Of a DNA stretch of 64,000 nt, positions 26,434 through 33,597 are shown piece by piece. Source of the DNA: a bacterium (GTDB taxonomy: Bacteria; Armatimonadota; Fimbriimonadia; Fimbriimonadales; Fimbriimonadaceae); contig JAIXUN010000003.1 of assembly GCA_027483535.1 (NCBI GenBank), positions 434,001-498,000 of the forward strand. Direction: 5' to 3'. Within the stretch, counting starts at the first letter, position 1; every line of letters starts with the position of its first letter. Under the pieces are notes generated by a model. That model was given only the letters and a program-made list of their open reading frames with translations. It did not search any database and was not told the DNA's origin. Position numbers and translations under genes: made by a program.

Positions 26434-27742
26434 CAGGAGTAGTTGGACTGGTGGCGGTTGAAAAGTGGGGATTCTCGGAGGGCATCTCCTCTTCCTTGGT
26501 CGGCAGCTCTGGCATCGTCATAGCGATGAGGATCGCCGGGATGTAGAGGAAGCCAACAAAGTAGAACGCCTTGCCCGGATCGATGGTCCCGGCATAAAGA
26601 GTGCCTCCCGCCGCCACCAATCGACCCGCGTTGTAGCAGAATCCCGCGCCCGTGGTCCTCAGCAGAGTGGGGAAGAGGGGCGGGAAATAAAGCGGGAACG
26701 ACGCGAATACGCCCAGACCAAAGAACGCCGCCGCGTTGATCCACATCTGCGATTCTGGAATGCTGCGAGGAACCGAGAATCCGTAAATGAACACCACCAG
26801 CGCCGCTGCGAGCATCACCACAAAGCCTTTTCGGTAGCCGATCCACTTAGTGAGTCCGGCCGCCGCGAAGTTACCCACGATGTTCCACAGGGTGTACACG
26901 GTTACCATTCCGCTCACCATGGCGGTGAGGTTGGACGGGTTCATCGTGGCGGCGTCGGGGTGCTTTCTCACCAACTGAGCCGCAAAGTAAAGAATGGTCC
27001 AGGCTCCGCAGAGGCAGATGGACGAGAGCCCGAGAACCTGCCAGGTGGTTTTGCGGACCTCTGGACCAAAGAGCGCGCTGAGCTTGGGGAGTTCCCGCTT
27101 GCTGGCCTCGTTCGCCCACTCTTCCGGCTCGGGAACGGCTTTTCGAATCCACAGCGTGAGCAGCGCGGGCACCACGCCCACCACAAACACCCACCGAGGG
27201 TCCATGCCTCGGAACAGGTTGACGGTTTGCGCGGCGAGCAGCATGCCCGTCATGTATCCGGATTGCAAAAGCGCGCTCGCCCAGTGTCGATACTTCGGAG
27301 GAAGGGTTTCGCTGACCAATGCCGATCCTGCCGCCCATTCGCCCCCGATTCCGAGTGCGGCAAGGAACCTTAGGATGAGCAGGTGCCACCACTGACCCGC
27401 GAGCGCGGAGAGTCCGGTGAAGATGGCGTAGGTGAGAATGGTGAGATTGAGGGTTTTGGTTCGACCCAGTTTGTCGCCGATCCTGCCAAAGAACGCTCCG
27501 CCAAACGCCCAGCCAACCAAGAACACCGCCTGAATGATCGCCGCCTTTTGGCTCACTTGGGGGTCGGTGGGTTGCAGGCCCATCAACTGCGCCACGAAGG
27601 GTAACGCCACCAGGGTGTAAAGGAATCCGTCTAGGCCGTCGAACGCCCAACCTAGCCAGGCGGCTAAGAACGCCAGCCCGGGTCTTTGCTTGGGCTTTTC
27701 GGCTGCGGTCGCGGTTACGGAACTCCCTGGCGTCGTCGACAT
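26426..27742 (-). CDS. MFS transporter (metabolite:H+ symporter-like)
   Basis: A 438-residue, twelve-span major facilitator. The signature between spans 2 and 3 is GRIGDKLGRTKTLN, and span 4-5 holds GIGGEWAAGSALVSETLP, a hallmark of the metabolite:H+ symporter group that includes sialic-acid and aromatic-acid carriers. The substrate is unknown. Its last 48 codons are duplicated at 22640-22783, but here the terminal TAG seen in the other copy is replaced and seven new codons (SPTTPVN) lead to a stop inside the end of the nuclease gene. The transporter is therefore intact except for a changed tail. Confidence 0.87.
   Translation of the reverse strand: MSTTPGSSVTATAAEKPKQRPGLAFLAAWLGWAFDGLDGFLYTLVALPFVAQLMGLQPTDPQVSQKAAIIQAVFLVGWAFGGAFFGRIGDKLGRTKTLNLTILTYAIFTGLSALAGQWWHLLILRFLAALGIGGEWAAGSALVSETLPPKYRHWASALLQSGYMTGMLLAAQTVNLFRGMDPRWVFVVGVVPALLTLWIRKAVPEPEEWANEASKRELPKLSALFGPEVRKTTWQVLGLSSICLCGAWTILYFAAQLVRKHPDAATMNPSNLTAMVSGMVTVYTLWNIVGNFAAAGLTKWIGYRKGFVVMLAAALVVFIYGFSVPRSIPESQMWINAAAFFGLGVFASFPLYFPPLFPTLLRTTGAGFCYNAGRLVAAGGTLYAGTIDPGKAFYFVGFLYIPAILIAMTMPELPTKEEEMPSENPHFSTATSPTTPVN
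26450..26593. repeat. 144-bp direct repeat, copy B (within MFS gene)
   Basis: The coding copy of the repeat that bounds the restriction-modification module; the two copies differ at 8 positions, two of which change amino acids (V/T and A/S). Confidence 0.92.
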
Positions 27743-28068
27743 GGTTGGGAGCCATTATGCCACCGAGTTGTAGGTGTGGAAAGAGGAACAAAGCTCATCG
27801 GTGGATGAGATACTCGGGCCCAGGGCGTCGAGAGCGAGAGGCAGTCCAAGCGAAAAAGACGGAGATATCCAAAATTTTTTCCTCTATTCTCTAGAATCAG
27901 TGAAGGAATGTCCGCTCATCGAAATAAATATATAGTACGATCAGGCAGTTGAAGCTGCCTCGGCAAGCCTGGGATCATTTCTGAACAAATCGTCAGTGGG
28001 GACCCGAGGTTCGAATCCCTCAGTTACTAGGTTGATACCAACGTCGGGATAACACAGTGGGATTTCAA
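27743..28068. other. Intergenic region upstream of small-protein cluster
   Basis: No ORF is convincing here. The first 40 bp hold the 34-bp repeat C. An A+T-rich stretch around 27870-27945 includes AAATATATAGTACG, a plausible promoter for the cluster to the right. At about 28007-28022 GGTTCGAATCCC resembles a tRNA T-arm, but the stem does not pair well and no other tRNA part is present. Confidence 0.5.
27749..27782. repeat. 34-bp direct repeat, copy C
   Basis: Matches 29446-29479 with three mismatches and shares CCACCGAGTTG and AGGTGTGGAAA. It begins 7 bp upstream of the MFS start codon. A shorter GAGTTGTAGGT also occurs in the repeat block at 34.59 kb, so it may belong to a dispersed intergenic family. 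Confidence 0.75.
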
Positions 28069-28287
28069 ATGATGAGCGAAAAGAAGCTGAACTGGGCGAT
28101 TTCTCTAGCGATTTCAGCGCTAGTTGTCTCCCTCGGAACATATGCATTTACCTGGAAAATTGTCCAGAGTATTGGAGCGATAAATGCTCAGCTCAAGCAA
28201 GAACAAGCAGACCTTAACACCGTGATTGATCGTCAGAACGACCTCTTAGAGAGGCTGCTTGAAATCGAAAAGAAGGGTAAAAAATGA
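28069..28287 (+). CDS. Small single-span membrane protein with coiled-coil tail
   Basis: A 72-residue protein of unknown family: MMSEKKLNWAISLAISALVV starts with a short basic segment and a membrane helix (about 9-32), followed by a helical tail with heptad-like spacing (INAQLKQEQADLNTVIDRQN) and a Lys-rich end. The same plan appears in the 62-residue protein at 31026-31214. Its TGA overlaps the ATG of the next ORF (ATGA), so the two are translationally coupled. It is the first gene of a low-G+C cluster running to about 31.2 kb. Confidence 0.7.
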   Translation: MMSEKKLNWAISLAISALVVSLGTYAFTWKIVQSIGAINAQLKQEQADLNTVIDRQNDLLERLLEIEKKGKK

Positions 28288-28415
28288 TTGATGTTGATGT
28301 TCGCATTAGAGATGCAGATTCTGATAGGCCGCCAGTTAGTTTCAGGTTAGGAGAGAGTTTGGTTGCCGAGAAAGGCGGTGTCAGTGCTGGTGTCGGTGTC
28401 GGAGTCAAGTTCTAA
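28284..28415 (+). CDS. 43-residue hypothetical protein, translationally coupled
   Basis: A tiny ORF beginning MIDVDVRIRDADSDRPP and ending in a Gly-Val-rich GGVSAGVGVGVKF. It has no membrane span or signal peptide. Support comes from its location: its ATG overlaps the stop of the preceding gene and its own stop overlaps the ATG of the next, so three frames are chained with no gap. I do not recognise the family. Confidence 0.6.
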   Translation: MIDVDVRIRDADSDRPPVSFRLGESLVAEKGGVSAGVGVGVKF

Positions 28416-29428
28416 TGGTTTCCATAACAAGCACGTTATTTGTGCTAATTGTATTGCCTTGTTATAGTGGATCCTCGTACAGCTTAAACTCCTCAGACGG
28501 ATTAGCCCCATATACTGTGCCTGTTCGAGTAAACGGCAAAGAGGTAGAGGCGATCATCAATCTTTCCGACCGCTATACTTTTGTACACCCCAGCTTGGTC
28601 ACCGAAGTGATTGGCCAAGATGAGATCGTAAATGCTCAAGTGGAAGCTTTCGGTATCAAGAATGATCGATTGATTTGCAGAACGGATGGGTTTACGACAC
28701 CGAGAATGATTTCTCTTGGACGCGAGTTTTTCAAAGGAAGAACTCTGAAATGGGATATTCCAAATGCTCGGCTGACTGTAAACGAAACAGCCGAGCCCCT
28801 TGAGAACGGTCGCAAGTTCGACTTCGAAACCGGACAGTACAAGGTAGGTGCGGCGACGATCTTTCTTCCTATTCTCTCGCCCTGCAACTCGATTCCTTTT
28901 GGTGCGCCACTGAAAAGGGGATTTCAGTTCTTTAACACCGATGAACGTAGATCGGAAACCCGCGAGAATGTCTTCTATGCGTTCGAGTTATTTGGAAGCA
29001 TGCAGGTAGGTGCGCCTACGAAACTCTTCGATATTGAGTTTGCCAATAAAGGATGGGAACAAGGGATATTTTATCCGGGGGCAATTTTCTTTGGTGCCCA
29101 ATTAGTAAAGATCGACTTTTCCTCGATGTCAATTGAATACCTAGAGGATTCTATCCTTAAAGGTGTTCAATTGTTAGCCTTGCGTCTTAATTCCAATCTA
29201 GAGCTAAAGGAAAACGGCTTGGTCCTGAGGTCTGGAGCTAACAAGCAGATAGATCAGTGGTTTCGATCCAAAGGTGTCGTTGGACTCCGTGTGAAAAGGA
29301 TTGGGTCTTTGTCTGTCGACCCCGCAAAGCTTGGAGATTTTGACTATCTCTTGTCACTATTGCGTGAGCTAGAATCGGGTGTGTCGGTTGTGTTTACAGA
29401 TGGGTCTAAGGATGTCGTTATTGGGTAA
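28415..29428 (+). CDS. Exported protein with degenerate retropepsin-like fold
   Basis: A 337-residue protein with a signal peptide (MVSITSTLFVLIVLPCYSG). Residues 33-60, TVPVRVNGKEVEAIINLSDR followed by YTFVHPSLV, read like the first lobe of bacterial aspartyl-protease-family proteins, where the sequence is normally VPVxVNGxxVxFLVDTGA. Here Asn-Leu-Ser stands in place of the catalytic Asp-Thr-Gly, so no protease activity is expected. A second half (about 170-270) may repeat the fold. The assignment rests on pattern only. The ATG overlaps the stop of the 43-residue ORF. Codon use is A+T-rich compared with core genes. Confidence 0.6.
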   Translation: MVSITSTLFVLIVLPCYSGSSYSLNSSDGLAPYTVPVRVNGKEVEAIINLSDRYTFVHPSLVTEVIGQDEIVNAQVEAFGIKNDRLICRTDGFTTPRMISLGREFFKGRTLKWDIPNARLTVNETAEPLENGRKFDFETGQYKVGAATIFLPILSPCNSIPFGAPLKRGFQFFNTDERRSETRENVFYAFELFGSMQVGAPTKLFDIEFANKGWEQGIFYPGAIFFGAQLVKIDFSSMSIEYLEDSILKGVQLLALRLNSNLELKENGLVLRSGANKQIDQWFRSKGVVGLRVKRIGSLSVDPAKLGDFDYLLSLLRELESGVSVVFTDGSKDVVIG

Positions 29429-29445
29429 CGAGAGCAACGAAAGGC

Positions 29446-29479
29446 GAGTCATTACGCCACCGAGTTGCAGGTGTGGAAA
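29446..29479. repeat. 34-bp direct repeat, copy D
   Basis: Partner of the repeat at 27749-27782 in the same orientation. The two bracket the three chained genes between them. Confidence 0.75.
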
Positions 29480-29574
29480 AACGCGGGACGAGGCATTCTG
29501 AATTTGAGTAGGAGACACAACCAAATCGTTCGTTAACTGGAGAAATGCGATATTACAATAGTAGATGGGAACCG

Positions 29575-29970
29575 ATGAAGCACTTTCTCGCCACCGAAGA
29601 TCCTCCCCGATCACGATTGCCTACGTTCCCGACGGTTGTGGGAATCGGGATGGGTCTGAGTGTGGTCTGTTTTCTCTCAGTTATTCCGATCACTAAGACA
29701 ATAAGTCCCGATCTGTGGACTGTGCGCGCGACAAACACGCGGGGCGAGAAGATCACGGTTATGGATGTGGTCGACAAAGAGCAAACCGTTTTGCCGCCGG
29801 GGAAGTCGGTGGTAGTCGGTAAGGGGTATCGACCTTGTGCAAAAGACTTTGAAGGAAAGGATGCGACGTTCACCGCGAAGTTGTCGAGCGGCAAGTTGCT
29901 CTTGCCTAAAGGTCTCAAATATCGGCAGGGGTCACCCTTCTGGGATGCGGAGGTCGAAGTCCGCTACTAG
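29575..29970 (+). CDS. Membrane-anchored protein, paralogue 1 of an unrecognised family
   Basis: A protein of about 131 residues with one N-terminal membrane span (VVGIGMGLSVVCFLSVI, about 22-38) and an extracytoplasmic domain of some 90 residues. It aligns along that whole domain with the protein at 30342-30749: ISPDLWTVRATNT versus INPDLHTVRVVNT, PPGKSVVVGKGYRP versus PAGKSTNVGKEFRP, and similar endings with FWDAEVEVRY/GDATCEVTF. The domain looks like a small beta-sandwich. I do not know the family. The ATG at 29575 is chosen because the similarity begins soon after it; ATG 29545 is an alternative. Confidence 0.65.
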   Translation: MKHFLATEDPPRSRLPTFPTVVGIGMGLSVVCFLSVIPITKTISPDLWTVRATNTRGEKITVMDVVDKEQTVLPPGKSVVVGKGYRPCAKDFEGKDATFTAKLSSGKLLLPKGLKYRQGSPFWDAEVEVRY

Positions 29971-30046
29971 TCGTCCCACACGGAGTTACGATGTCTAAGC
30001 GCCACATGAAATTGCCGCAGATAATGACGCGGAGTTTGCCCAAAGT

Positions 30047-30331
30047 ATGAATAACCACGTGAATTCGACGTTTGCGGCAGTCTTCGTTCTGGTCGCCTTC
30101 TTCCTAATAGTGACATCAAGACGCTACGTTGTTTGGATGATCAGGACTCGGAACGACTGGCATTATTCTTTGCACAGAAAGGACGTTTACCGAGATCGAG
30201 CGGACCAGGCGAATGAGACAGCACTTAGGGTCTTGCCGTGGGTCCGATTAGCGGTAGGCGCCTTGTGTATCGCCGCAATTTGCCTCATCTTTGCTAATGG
30301 GGAAAACCGTGTCCTATCCACGGGACGTTGA
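30047..30331 (+). CDS. Two-span small membrane protein
   Basis: A 94-residue protein with hydrophobic spans near 8-27 (FAAVFVLVAFFLIVTS) and 63-83 (VRLAVGALCIAAICLIFA), separated by a strongly charged loop rich in Arg, Asp and His. No family is recognised. It lies between the two paralogous membrane-anchored proteins and ends 10 bp before the second, which fits one operon encoding a small membrane complex; this last point is inference. Confidence 0.6.
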   Translation: MNNHVNSTFAAVFVLVAFFLIVTSRRYVVWMIRTRNDWHYSLHRKDVYRDRADQANETALRVLPWVRLAVGALCIAAICLIFANGENRVLSTGR

Positions 30332-30341
30332 AGTAGTTACC

Positions 30342-30749
30342 ATGAAGGATCGACTGCTCGCACAGCTCCGCAAAGAGTTTACTTTCAGTTCTTCGGATCG
30401 GCGGTTCATCGTCGTGTCGTTAGTTGGGAGTGTAATCTTCTGGTCTTGTTGTCTTGTTCTACTGTCAATCATCGTTCGGATAAATCCTGACTTGCATACC
30501 GTGCGGGTGGTGAACACCACCGAAAAGAAAATTCTGGTCAAGCACATTCGGGAGAAGACTGAGTTTGTGTGCCCCGCCGGGAAATCTACGAACGTGGGTA
30601 AAGAGTTTCGACCGGGGAATCGTGCTTTCAACGGGGAGAAGCCTATTTATGAGGCCCGGTTCCCGGACGGTTCGAGAGTGTTTCCAAAATCGGTTCGATT
30701 CATCAGCGGATTTCCCTCTGGAGACGCCACCTGCGAGGTTACGTTTTAG
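30342..30749 (+). CDS. Membrane-anchored protein, paralogue 2 of an unrecognised family
   Basis: A 135-residue protein starting MKDRLLAQLRKEF, with a membrane span near 22-45 (FIVVSLVGSVIFWSCCLVLL) and a ~90-residue outer domain. Identity to the protein at 29575-29970 is roughly one third by eye, with the motif PxGKSxxVGKxxRP and the spacing of aromatic residues kept. The duplication is old. The upstream in-frame starts overlap the preceding gene and would add residues without similarity, so I use the ATG at 30342. Confidence 0.65.
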   Translation: MKDRLLAQLRKEFTFSSSDRRFIVVSLVGSVIFWSCCLVLLSIIVRINPDLHTVRVVNTTEKKILVKHIREKTEFVCPAGKSTNVGKEFRPGNRAFNGEKPIYEARFPDGSRVFPKSVRFISGFPSGDATCEVTF

Positions 30750-30862
30750 GTCGACGGTGTGATGGGCACGAAGTATCAGCGGGCGACGACTTCAGGAAAT
30801 CTGAGGGCAGAAATTCTTGGCTCATTCCTTGCTCTCATCAAGTATGATTAGAAACAATACTT

Positions 30863-31042
30863 ATGAGTAGCTTTGAAAAGAACCTTAGTCTGTTGGCGAA
30901 AAGTTCTGTCGCTATAAGCGTTATTGGGCTTTCATTGCTCTTTGTAAGGGTGATGCTTAACGGTCCAACCTATAAGATGGGAATAGGGTATGCGACTAGT
31001 GACATCAAAAGACTGGAGGAGCAGTTTGAAAAACGCAAATAA
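30863..31042 (+). CDS. 59-residue single-span membrane protein
   Basis: A small ORF, MSSFEKNLSLLAKSSVAISV onward, with a membrane helix at about 13-32 and a short charged helix at the end (DIKRLEEQFEKRK). Its stop lies inside the next ORF, which begins at a TTG with a strong ribosome site. It follows the plan of the other small proteins in this cluster (helix, then coiled-coil-like tail). Unknown family. Confidence 0.55.
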   Translation: MSSFEKNLSLLAKSSVAISVIGLSLLFVRVMLNGPTYKMGIGYATSDIKRLEEQFEKRK

Positions 31043-31214
31043 CACTTGGCTCGTGATGGGATTCGCCTCTTTAGCTATAATCATGTCGATAGCTTTAGCT
31101 TGGTTTATTTTCTTCGAGTACCGGCAAACTGCAGAAGCTCTGACCGACCTTAATGAAAGGTACGAGCGGTTAGAGAAGAAACTGGAGGGCCTTAAAGCAA
31201 GCGGCCGCCCTTAA
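31026..31214 (+). CDS. 62-residue single-span membrane protein with coiled-coil tail
   Basis: This protein starts at TTG, seven bases after a perfect GGAGG, and overlaps the end of the 59-residue gene by 17 bp. It reads KNANNTWLVMGFASLAIIMS with a long membrane helix (about 8-30), then a heptad-like tail, LTDLNERYERLEKKLEGLKA. The layout is almost the same as that of the protein at 28069-28287. No family recognised. It ends the small-protein cluster; the following 240 bp lack a gene. Confidence 0.65.
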   Translation: MKNANNTWLVMGFASLAIIMSIALAWFIFFEYRQTAEALTDLNERYERLEKKLEGLKASGRP

Positions 31215-31362
31215 CGGAGACATTTACATGCCGCAGGGATAGGTCTGATAAGCGTGCGATCCTACATGGGAAGGCTTAGGAAGTGCTTTACTTTGGGGTT
31301 TAAATCCTTGAGCTTCCTATGGTGAAACCATGACCAGTGTTGTGTGTGGGCGCTCATGGTTG

Positions 31363-31387
31363 GCAAGCCAGCGACCTTTGCCGAAAA
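31363..31387. repeat. 25-bp exact direct repeat, left copy
   Basis: Identical over 25 bp to 33071-33095, which lies in the 5' coding region of the DUF1287 gene. Weaker similarity continues for about 25 bp to the right (TGGCT and CGCT blocks), so this looks like a decayed fragment of that gene. Confidence 0.85.
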
Positions 31388-31455
31388 TCGGCTGGCTCGC
31401 TATTCCAGTACGTAGCCACCCCGTTTATTGAGCGATGATTCGCACCTAGCTTCTT

Positions 31456-31917
31456 ATGAGTACTGACAACCCTGCGTTTCCGCGTGTGTTCACCCACGGC
31501 GAGCCCATTTGGCGAAGCGAGTCTAACTTCATCATCGTTGCGAATGTGGACGGTGAGAAGGAGCAGCTTTGGGCAAGGCAGATCTCTGAACGCACTTTCA
31601 AAATCTGTTGTATCCCCTTCTTTGTCTACAATCTTGCGCTCGACGATATTGTTGAGACGGACGCGAGTTACTGTGTGACCAAGGTTGTTGAGCGGTCGGG
31701 GCGGTTCGTTTTCAGAGTGTGGAATCGGTCGGGAGATAAGGAATATCTGGCATCCATAGTGAGACGCCTGGAGGAGTTCGGCGCACTCGTGGAAAGGTCT
31801 TCGGAGAGCGTGATCGCGATTGATACTGAAAACGAGCAGGCGGCGAAGGATGTTTCCGGTTGGCTGAGTCAGCTCGAACAAGCTGGACATATCCAGTACG
31901 AGACCGGGATGCTCTAG
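31456..31917 (+). CDS. DUF4265 domain protein
   Basis: A 153-residue soluble protein. The central stretch, LWARQISERTFKICCIPFFV then YNLALDDIVETD, is the DUF4265 signature (a Trp-Ala pair, then a xxIPFF-Y-x-Dxx run). The domain has no known activity; a small alpha/beta fold is expected. The C-terminal half (about 85-145) has an ACT-like pattern with LASIVRRLEEFGALVERSS. It lies in the accessory region between two copies of a 25-bp repeat, together with the divergent metalloprotease gene. Reading of the family is fairly certain; function is open. Confidence 0.72.
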   Translation: MSTDNPAFPRVFTHGEPIWRSESNFIIVANVDGEKEQLWARQISERTFKICCIPFFVYNLALDDIVETDASYCVTKVVERSGRFVFRVWNRSGDKEYLASIVRRLEEFGALVERSSESVIAIDTENEQAAKDVSGWLSQLEQAGHIQYETGML

Positions 31918-31994
31918 AGTCTTCGGAGTAGAAAAGCAGGTGAGTTCTTCACGGGCTATTCAATCCCCTCCTCCACATGCTCGTGGACGCCGGG

Positions 31995-32930
31995 TCAAGG
32001 CTTCAACCACGCGAGGGCTCGCTGGCGCATAACCGCGTTTTGTCCTAGCGTGAAGGATCCATTGTCTGAGTGGGCGGCCATGATGTTGTTTCGGCTAATC
32101 GTCAGGTTGAGAACGCTCCCGTCTTTTAGCTCCACCGCAATTGTTCTTGTGAGGGCTTTTGAACCCTCCCAGTAGCTGACACCAGGGTCCGGGAGGGTGT
32201 CTTCAACTCCTGCCTGCCAATCGCCATCGATTGCCCGCTGGGGATGATTGGGATCGCCGCCTTTTGCCAGGTACTCCTGAATTGCCAGCCCAATGTCGCG
32301 ATCGTTCTTGATCCAACTGGGAGCATGAACCCCATCTTTGCTTGTATGCGGCAGCCCAAGGGTGTGTCCTAATTCGTGAGCCCAGACGCGCGGGCTTTGC
32401 CCGCACACTCTTTGGTAGGTCCCAGCTTTTGGCCGCAAGTTTCCACCTCTAGAAAAGCCCGCGGTGTACTCCCAGCCTCCCTTTTTCGGGTTGAACCGCC
32501 ATTCTGACCCTCGATGAGCGATGATCGTGATTCGATCCGGTCTTTCGGACGCAACCTTTTGAAACCCATCCCGCCGTTCTTTTATTCCGGTTTCTTCAGG
32601 CTTGCGGTTGGAGCTCCCGGGCACAAAGAGATTCAGCGGACGGTCAAAGTCCGTGGCTAAAAAATCGTCCCTTCGGACTTCAAAATCTTTTCGATCGAGG
32701 GAGAACTGAATGCCCGTTGATGAGTAAAGCAAGTTGATCGCATCCAGTTGGGCTTTCGCGTGCGCGAAGCTCATCACCAGGTTCGACCCTCCGAACCACT
32801 CGGCTTGGCCCCGGCCATCTAAGATGTGTACGATCCGAACGGGAAGGAGTAAGTTTTGGTTTGAAGAGGTCGACTGTTGAGACAGACTTGGGAGGGCGCA
32901 GAGGGTTGCGGCGGCCAGGGTTGCGATCAT
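31995..32930 (-). CDS. Secreted zinc metalloprotease (metzincin-like)
   Basis: A secreted peptidase of 311 residues. The N-terminus MIATLAAATLCALPSLSQ is a signal peptide. The zinc site is the extended metzincin motif HELGHTLGLPH near residue 187, with His, Glu, His, Gly and the third His all in place. NNIMAAHS near 283 provides the Met-turn. The N-terminal part (about 30-150) is a propeptide-like region without obvious domains. Substrates are unknown. It is read away from the DUF4265 gene end-to-end, and lies between the two 25-bp repeat copies. Confidence 0.8.
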   Translation of the reverse strand: MIATLAAATLCALPSLSQQSTSSNQNLLLPVRIVHILDGRGQAEWFGGSNLVMSFAHAKAQLDAINLLYSSTGIQFSLDRKDFEVRRDDFLATDFDRPLNLFVPGSSNRKPEETGIKERRDGFQKVASERPDRITIIAHRGSEWRFNPKKGGWEYTAGFSRGGNLRPKAGTYQRVCGQSPRVWAHELGHTLGLPHTSKDGVHAPSWIKNDRDIGLAIQEYLAKGGDPNHPQRAIDGDWQAGVEDTLPDPGVSYWEGSKALTRTIAVELKDGSVLNLTISRNNIMAAHSDNGSFTLGQNAVMRQRALAWLKP

Positions 32931-33030
32931 AAAGCTATTCTACAGTTGGCCCTAAGGATGCTCTGTGACCTTTCTCACTGTGAAACTCCAGTGAGCTGAT
33001 TTGACCGACCGGATGGGTTAATGTTTAGGA

Positions 33031-33597
33031 ATGATTCCTGCGGCACTTACCTTGTTCACGGGAGTCGCGTGCAAGCCAGCGACCTTTGCCGAAAAGGTGG
33101 TGGCTTCCGCTCGCGATCAGTTGACCTGGGGCACCACCTACGATCCAGCCTATGTTCGACTCAAGTACCCGGGCGGAGATGTGCCGAAATCGCGCGGGGT
33201 TTGCACCGACGTTGTGATTCGCGCCTTCCGAGCGGGTGGGCTCGATTTGCAAAAGGCGGTTCATGAGGACATGAAGTCCGCTTTTCGGTCGTATCCCCAG
33301 CGGTACGGGCTCAAGAAACCGGATCCGAACATCGACCATCGGCGCGTGCCGAATCTTGCGACCTTTTTTCGTCGAAAAGGCGCGGCGTTAAGGATGCCGT
33401 CTGACCCGAAGAAGTCGACTTGGAAGGCGGGAGACGTGGTGGTTTGGGTGTTGCCGAACGGTCGGGATCATGTGGGGGTGGTGACGGACGCAAAAGGTCC
33501 GTCGGGGTATCCGACGGTGATTCACAACCTCTCTCGGCCAGCGGAGGAGGATTGTTTGTTTGAGTTTAGGGTCGTTGGTCAGTGGCGCTGGAAGTAG
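33031..33597 (+). CDS. DUF1287 protein (NlpC/P60-like fold)
   Basis: A 188-residue protein of the DUF1287 family. Typical features are VASARDQLTWGTTYDPAY near residues 24-41, GVCTDVVIRAFRAGGLDLQK with the conserved Cys-Thr-Asp near 57, and GDVVVWVLPNGRDHVGVV with the His near 146, compatible with a Cys-His pair as in NlpC/P60 hydrolases. The N-terminus is short and hydrophobic with a Cys at 14; it may be a signal or lipoprotein leader but the lipobox is imperfect. A 25-bp piece of its 5' end is duplicated 1.7 kb upstream. Confidence 0.78.
   Translation: MIPAALTLFTGVACKPATFAEKVVASARDQLTWGTTYDPAYVRLKYPGGDVPKSRGVCTDVVIRAFRAGGLDLQKAVHEDMKSAFRSYPQRYGLKKPDPNIDHRRVPNLATFFRRKGAALRMPSDPKKSTWKAGDVVVWVLPNGRDHVGVVTDAKGPSGYPTVIHNLSRPAEEDCLFEFRVVGQWRWK
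33071..33095. repeat. 25-bp exact direct repeat, right copy
   Basis: Coding copy inside the DUF1287 gene, covering codons for CKPATFAE. The distance to the left copy is 1708 bp and the DUF4265 and metalloprotease genes lie between. Confidence 0.85.

Noticed and set aside
28000-28030. tRNA-like T-arm (GGTTCGAATCCC) that might be an attachment site
   Set aside because: The T-stem does not pair properly (A-C and C-C mismatches), no acceptor, D- or anticodon arm is present, and it does not match the only tRNA in the window.
30762-30851. 29-codon ORF between the second paralogue and the 59-residue gene
   Set aside because: Very short, no ribosome site, no membrane span like its neighbours; not enough to call a gene.
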